Assembly (NCBI GenBank): GCA_934615235.1
Contig: CAKTTL010000041.1
Location: 1 to 21,908, forward strand
DNA length: 21,908 nt
Source: an uncultured Clostridia bacterium
Lineage (GTDB): Bacteria > Bacillota > Clostridia > Christensenellales > Aristaeellaceae
Direction: 5' to 3'
Positions 19,966 to 21,908 of this stretch are shown here, one piece after another. The notes under the pieces were generated by a model. That model did no database searches. It was not told the origin of the DNA and saw only the letters and a program-made list of their open reading frames with translations. Both the position numbers and the translations under genes were made by a program. The number at the start of each line of letters is the position of its first letter. The first letter of the stretch is position 1.

Positions 19966-20814
19966 TCACTCCACCGTAATCACGTGTTCCCGGATGTCTC
20001 TCTGCCCCGGGGCGAGGCGGATTGCGCCGGGCTTGTGGGTGATATCGCCGTCGCAGTCAAGGAAATCGGGCGCGTTCGTCCAGGGCTCGATGCAGATGTA
20101 CGGCGCGCCGGGCTTCGTCCAGAACATGAGGTTGTCGTTGCCGGCGAAGGTCACGCGCAGCGTGCGGCCATGCTTGCGGCTGCGCAGCGTCACGCCCTTC
20201 GATTTCAGATACGGGAAAACGATCGCGTCCACGGCGAAATATTCGTATTTGAGGGGCATCACGCCGTCGTGCACCTCGATGGGCGTCGTCTCACGCGAGA
20301 GGAGATTTCCGACGAGGATGTTGCTGTTCAGCGCTTCGCGCTGGTCAAACACGATCTCGTAATCCTCGATGCCCTCGGGCGTGGCGTACGCCTCATGGCC
20401 GCCGACGCAGAACCAGAAGGTGTCTTCGCCGGTGCTGTCGGTGATGTAGGCGACGCGCAGCGAATTTTCGACGATCGTATAACGGACGCGGAAGGCGTAA
20501 TCGAACGGGAAGCCTTCGTCCTTCTGCGTGTACAGGAAGGTTGCGCTGGTGGGGCTCGCCTCTTCAACCTCAAAGGGCACAAACCGGACAAGGCCGTGCT
20601 TCTTCATCGGATAAGTTTTGCCGTCGAGCGTGTAGCAGTCGTCCTTAAAGCCGCCCGCCACGGGGAACAGCACGGGCGCGCGATTCGGCCAGTACGGGGT
20701 ATCGCCCTGATAAAGGCGTTCCACGCCATCCGTGCCCTTGATGCTCTGCAGCTCCGCGCCGCGCGGGCTGATCGCAACCGTAAGCCGATCGTTTTTCAAA
20801 ATAACGTTTTCCAT
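19966..20814 (-). CDS. Aldose 1-epimerase family protein (LacX-like)
   Basis: Mutarotases interconvert the anomers of aldoses. The 282-aa protein has the beta-sandwich motifs of the LacX subgroup: KKHGLVRFVPFE with H73, CVGGHEAYATP with H140, and CIEPWTNAPD with E243, matching the catalytic histidine and glutamate positions. The start at 20814 follows an AAGAAGG site; the longer frame to 20859 lacks one. It converges on the isomerase operon. An extended -10 candidate (TGGTAAACT) lies about 20850 on the minus strand, but it is weak. A role in handling the free sugar for the neighbouring pathway is inference. Confidence 0.9.
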   Translation of the reverse strand: MENVILKNDRLTVAISPRGAELQSIKGTDGVERLYQGDTPYWPNRAPVLFPVAGGFKDDCYTLDGKTYPMKKHGLVRFVPFEVEEASPTSATFLYTQKDEGFPFDYAFRVRYTIVENSLRVAYITDSTGEDTFWFCVGGHEAYATPEGIEDYEIVFDQREALNSNILVGNLLSRETTPIEVHDGVMPLKYEYFAVDAIVFPYLKSKGVTLRSRKHGRTLRVTFAGNDNLMFWTKPGAPYICIEPWTNAPDFLDCDGDITHKPGAIRLAPGQRDIREHVITVE

Positions 20815-20931
20815 AAGCCGCCTTCTTTCCTGAGAAAATGGATGAGTTAAGTTTACCACTTTCCGGCGCGTTTGGAAATAGCGGAATTGTCCGTTGATTA
20901 TTATTGCATAATCTGTTTTTTGTTGTGATTT

Positions 20932-20983
20932 GTTTCACTAGCGACAAACTAGTAACATGGAAACGGCGCAAGGCTTTGCGCCG
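20932..20983 (+). promoter_or_regulatory. Inverted repeats upstream of the Cys-Cys protein gene
   Basis: GTTTC-ACTAG (20932-20941), seven bases, CTAGT (20949-20953), six bases and GAAAC (20960-20964) make a nested inverted repeat. Weak -35/-10-like hexamers TTGTTT and TAACAT flank the core with 17-nt spacing, so it could be an operator over a promoter. It is followed by a hairpin, CGGCGCAA-GGCT-TTGCGCCG (20964-20983). A second -10 candidate, TATTAT (21015-21020), lies closer to the gene but without a good -35 box. Which promoter is used is unresolved. Confidence 0.4.
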
Positions 20984-21058
20984 CAAGGGTTTTCCCGGAG
21001 ATGAGCAAATAGGGTATTATACACACGAACTCAAACAAAAACAGGAGGGGAAAACAAT

Positions 21059-21622
21059 ATGTTGAAGCCTATCGTTTCTATGAATCAGATGGCGATGAAC
21101 GAGTCCATCGCTACCACCTGCTGCTATGTCTGGAATGGCACCAGCATCCTCGGGTCTGCGAGCCTGCCGCACGGTGGTTCTCTGAAGGCCAACAGCTCCA
21201 CTAACTACTATGTTCAGATCGGCAATTGCAACGTCCCGCTGCACACCTCTTGGCTCAAGTACACTGCTGGCCATGTCAACAATTCTACGTATGCCGGCTA
21301 TGTCATCAACAAGGGTCTTCCGGGACGTATTGGCTGTGAACTTGAAACGCCTGGTCATTATGAGGACTGGGTTGTCTATCAGCACAACGCCAATGAGAAC
21401 TGGGAACCCATCCGTGATACGGTGACCACCGCTCTGAAGCCTTTTATCACGGCTGTTCCGGATGGCTTCTGCGCGCATAACGGCGATGCCAACTGCCCGT
21501 ACGTCAAGGTGACCTCGTTTGCGAATTCCTTCACTCACACCGGCGCCACCTCTGGCCACTACACTTGGACCAGCGGTAACTCCTGGCTGGCGGATCACAA
21601 GGCCGTGCAGTTCTCTTCCTGA
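21059..21622 (+). CDS. Hypothetical protein with leader-like N-terminus and Cys-Cys motif
   Basis: A 187-aa protein with no fold I can name. The N-terminus MLKPIVSMNQMAMNESIATT (residues 1-20) is followed by Cys21-Cys22-Tyr. I recall short hypothetical proteins in gut Clostridia with a similar N-terminal N-E-x-[IV]-A-x-x-C-C pattern; no database was consulted. The rest has four more cysteines (57, 93, 138, 146), six tryptophans, many histidines and Ser/Thr/Gly/Asn-rich beta-like segments. No signal peptide or membrane span is visible. The AGGAGGGGAAAACAAT site is strong, and synonymous codons look less GC3-biased than in neighbours, suggesting high expression. A terminator follows at once. 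No modification enzyme or transporter is next to it. Confidence 0.8.
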   Translation: MLKPIVSMNQMAMNESIATTCCYVWNGTSILGSASLPHGGSLKANSSTNYYVQIGNCNVPLHTSWLKYTAGHVNNSTYAGYVINKGLPGRIGCELETPGHYEDWVVYQHNANENWEPIRDTVTTALKPFITAVPDGFCAHNGDANCPYVKVTSFANSFTHTGATSGHYTWTSGNSWLADHKAVQFSS

Positions 21623-21642
21623 TCATTCGGAAAGAAACACAC

Positions 21643-21676
21643 ATCGCTCGCCTCAATCGAGGCGGGCGATTTCTTT
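21643..21676 (+). terminator. Intrinsic terminator after the Cys-Cys protein gene
   Basis: ATCGCTCGCCTC (21643-21654) pairs with GAGGCGGGCGAT (21659-21670) around AATC, 12 pairs including one G-T. It is followed by TTCTTT. It begins about 20 nt after the stop codon and makes the upstream gene monocistronic. Confidence 0.85.
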
Positions 21677-21707
21677 GCGCCGTAAATGCAAATTTGCCGC
21701 CCAGAGG

Positions 21708-21736
21708 TTGACTCCGGCGGCGATTCGGGATATAAT
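21708..21736 (+). promoter_or_regulatory. Promoter of the antisense RNA
   Basis: TTGACT (21708-21713) and a perfect TATAAT (21731-21736) are separated by exactly 17 nt on the plus strand. Transcription would start near 21743 and run into the 3' end of the minus-strand toxin gene. No plus-strand gene with a ribosome binding site follows, which favours a non-coding product. Confidence 0.87.
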
Positions 21737-21742
21737 AAGGGC

Positions 21743-21836
21743 AGGAAGGTTGAGTGCCCTACCATGGTGGTTCACCCCACCGAACTTAAGTGGAATTTGC
21801 CATCACGTAGTTGCAGCTACATGATGGCGCTTTTTT
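21743..21836 (+). ncRNA. Probable type I antitoxin RNA, antisense to the toxin mRNA
   Basis: This is a predicted transcript of about 94 nt. It starts 7 nt after the TATAAT box and ends at an intrinsic terminator: GCCATCA (21799-21805) with TGATGGC (21822-21828), one C-A mismatch, GTAG with CTAC, and a T6 run at 21831-21836. A hairpin GGTGG-TTCACC-CCACC lies at 21766-21781. The RNA is complementary to the 3' region of a minus-strand gene whose stop codon is at 21837-21835, the arrangement of Bacillus txpA/RatA-like systems. A potential toxin-mRNA hairpin, AGGGCA (21760-21755) with TGCCCT (21743-21738) then TATTATAT, would let the toxin transcript overlap the whole RNA. The antitoxin role is inference. 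Confidence 0.65.
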
Positions 21837-21908
21837 ATTTGTCCTTCTTAATCAAAACGACAATCAGGGACAAAACGGTAAAGACGACCATGAGAAGCTC
21901 ATAATCGC
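21835..21908 (-). CDS. Type I toxin, small hydrophobic Hol_Tox-like peptide (5' end outside window)
   Basis: The visible C-terminal 23 residues, DYELLMVVFTVLSLIVVLIKKDK, consist of one hydrophobic segment capped by a short acidic and tyrosine-containing N-terminal side and a KKDK tail. This matches the build of small membrane toxins (TxpA, BsrG, the putative holin-like toxin family), which often begin MxxYExLM. The start codon lies a few residues beyond position 21908. The convergent antisense RNA with its own promoter supports a toxin-antitoxin locus. Such peptides insert into the membrane and depolarise it when the antisense RNA is lost. A chance hydrophobic frame is the alternative, but the context makes it less likely. 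Confidence 0.65.
   Translation of the reverse strand, partial: DYELLMVVFTVLSLIVVLIKKDK

Noticed and set aside
21686..21904. Plus-strand 72-aa frame across the antisense RNA
   Set aside because: Its start precedes the promoter, it lacks a ribosome binding site, and it reads through the terminator; the minus-strand hydrophobic peptide explains the region better.

Overview
The window is about 22 kb of moderately GC-rich bacterial DNA, most likely from an uncultured gut-type Clostridia (Bacillota). Pointers to this are the gene order map - KOW protein - infA - rpmJ, zinc-binding (C+) forms of S4, S14 and L36, an L24 with a CxxC...CxxC tail, a long-insert L17, strong AGGAGG-type ribosome binding sites, and a Hol_Tox-like type I toxin at the right edge. 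The exact family cannot be fixed from the sequence alone.

Positions 7-16220 hold the S10-spc-alpha ribosomal protein cluster, all on the minus strand and so read right to left: rpsJ-rplC-rplD-rplW-rplB-rpsS-rplV-rpsC-rplP-rpmC-rpsQ-rplN-rplX-rplE-rpsZ-rpsH-rplF-rplR-rpsE-rpmD-rplO-secY-adk-map-KOW-infA-rpmJ, then rpsM-rpsK-rpsD-rpoA-rplQ. The sequence supports two transcription units. The first starts at a near-consensus promoter (16391-16419) with a structured leader of about 164 nt before rpsJ, and ends at a strong terminator (3395-3447) just after rpmJ. The second has its own promoter (3162-3190) and a structured leader of about 130 nt before rpsM. Within the first unit, the rpsH-rplF junction is unusual: 280 nt of non-coding sequence made almost entirely of tandem stem-loops, several with UUCG or GNRA tetraloops. 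A 10-bp hairpin also separates secY from adk.

To the right lie accessory genes. A GNAT acetyltransferase and a DUF1003 membrane protein form a small minus-strand operon closed by three consecutive terminators. A divergent promoter drives a plus-strand pair, a Gfo/Idh/MocA oxidoreductase and a TIM-barrel sugar phosphate isomerase/epimerase, which looks like a small carbohydrate-conversion operon. A LacX-type aldose 1-epimerase faces it on the minus strand, beyond a strong terminator and an 18-bp perfect inverted repeat.

The right end carries a strongly translated 187-aa protein of unknown function with a leader-like N-terminus ending in a Cys-Cys pair, and then the 3' part of a probable type I toxin-antitoxin locus. 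In that locus a short hydrophobic peptide ending KKDK lies on the minus strand, and a convergent antisense RNA has a consensus promoter and its own terminator.

The least explained parts are the rpsH-rplF hairpin array, the two ribosomal leaders, the Cys-Cys protein and the edge toxin-antitoxin locus. All structures were folded by eye; no searches or folding calculations were run.
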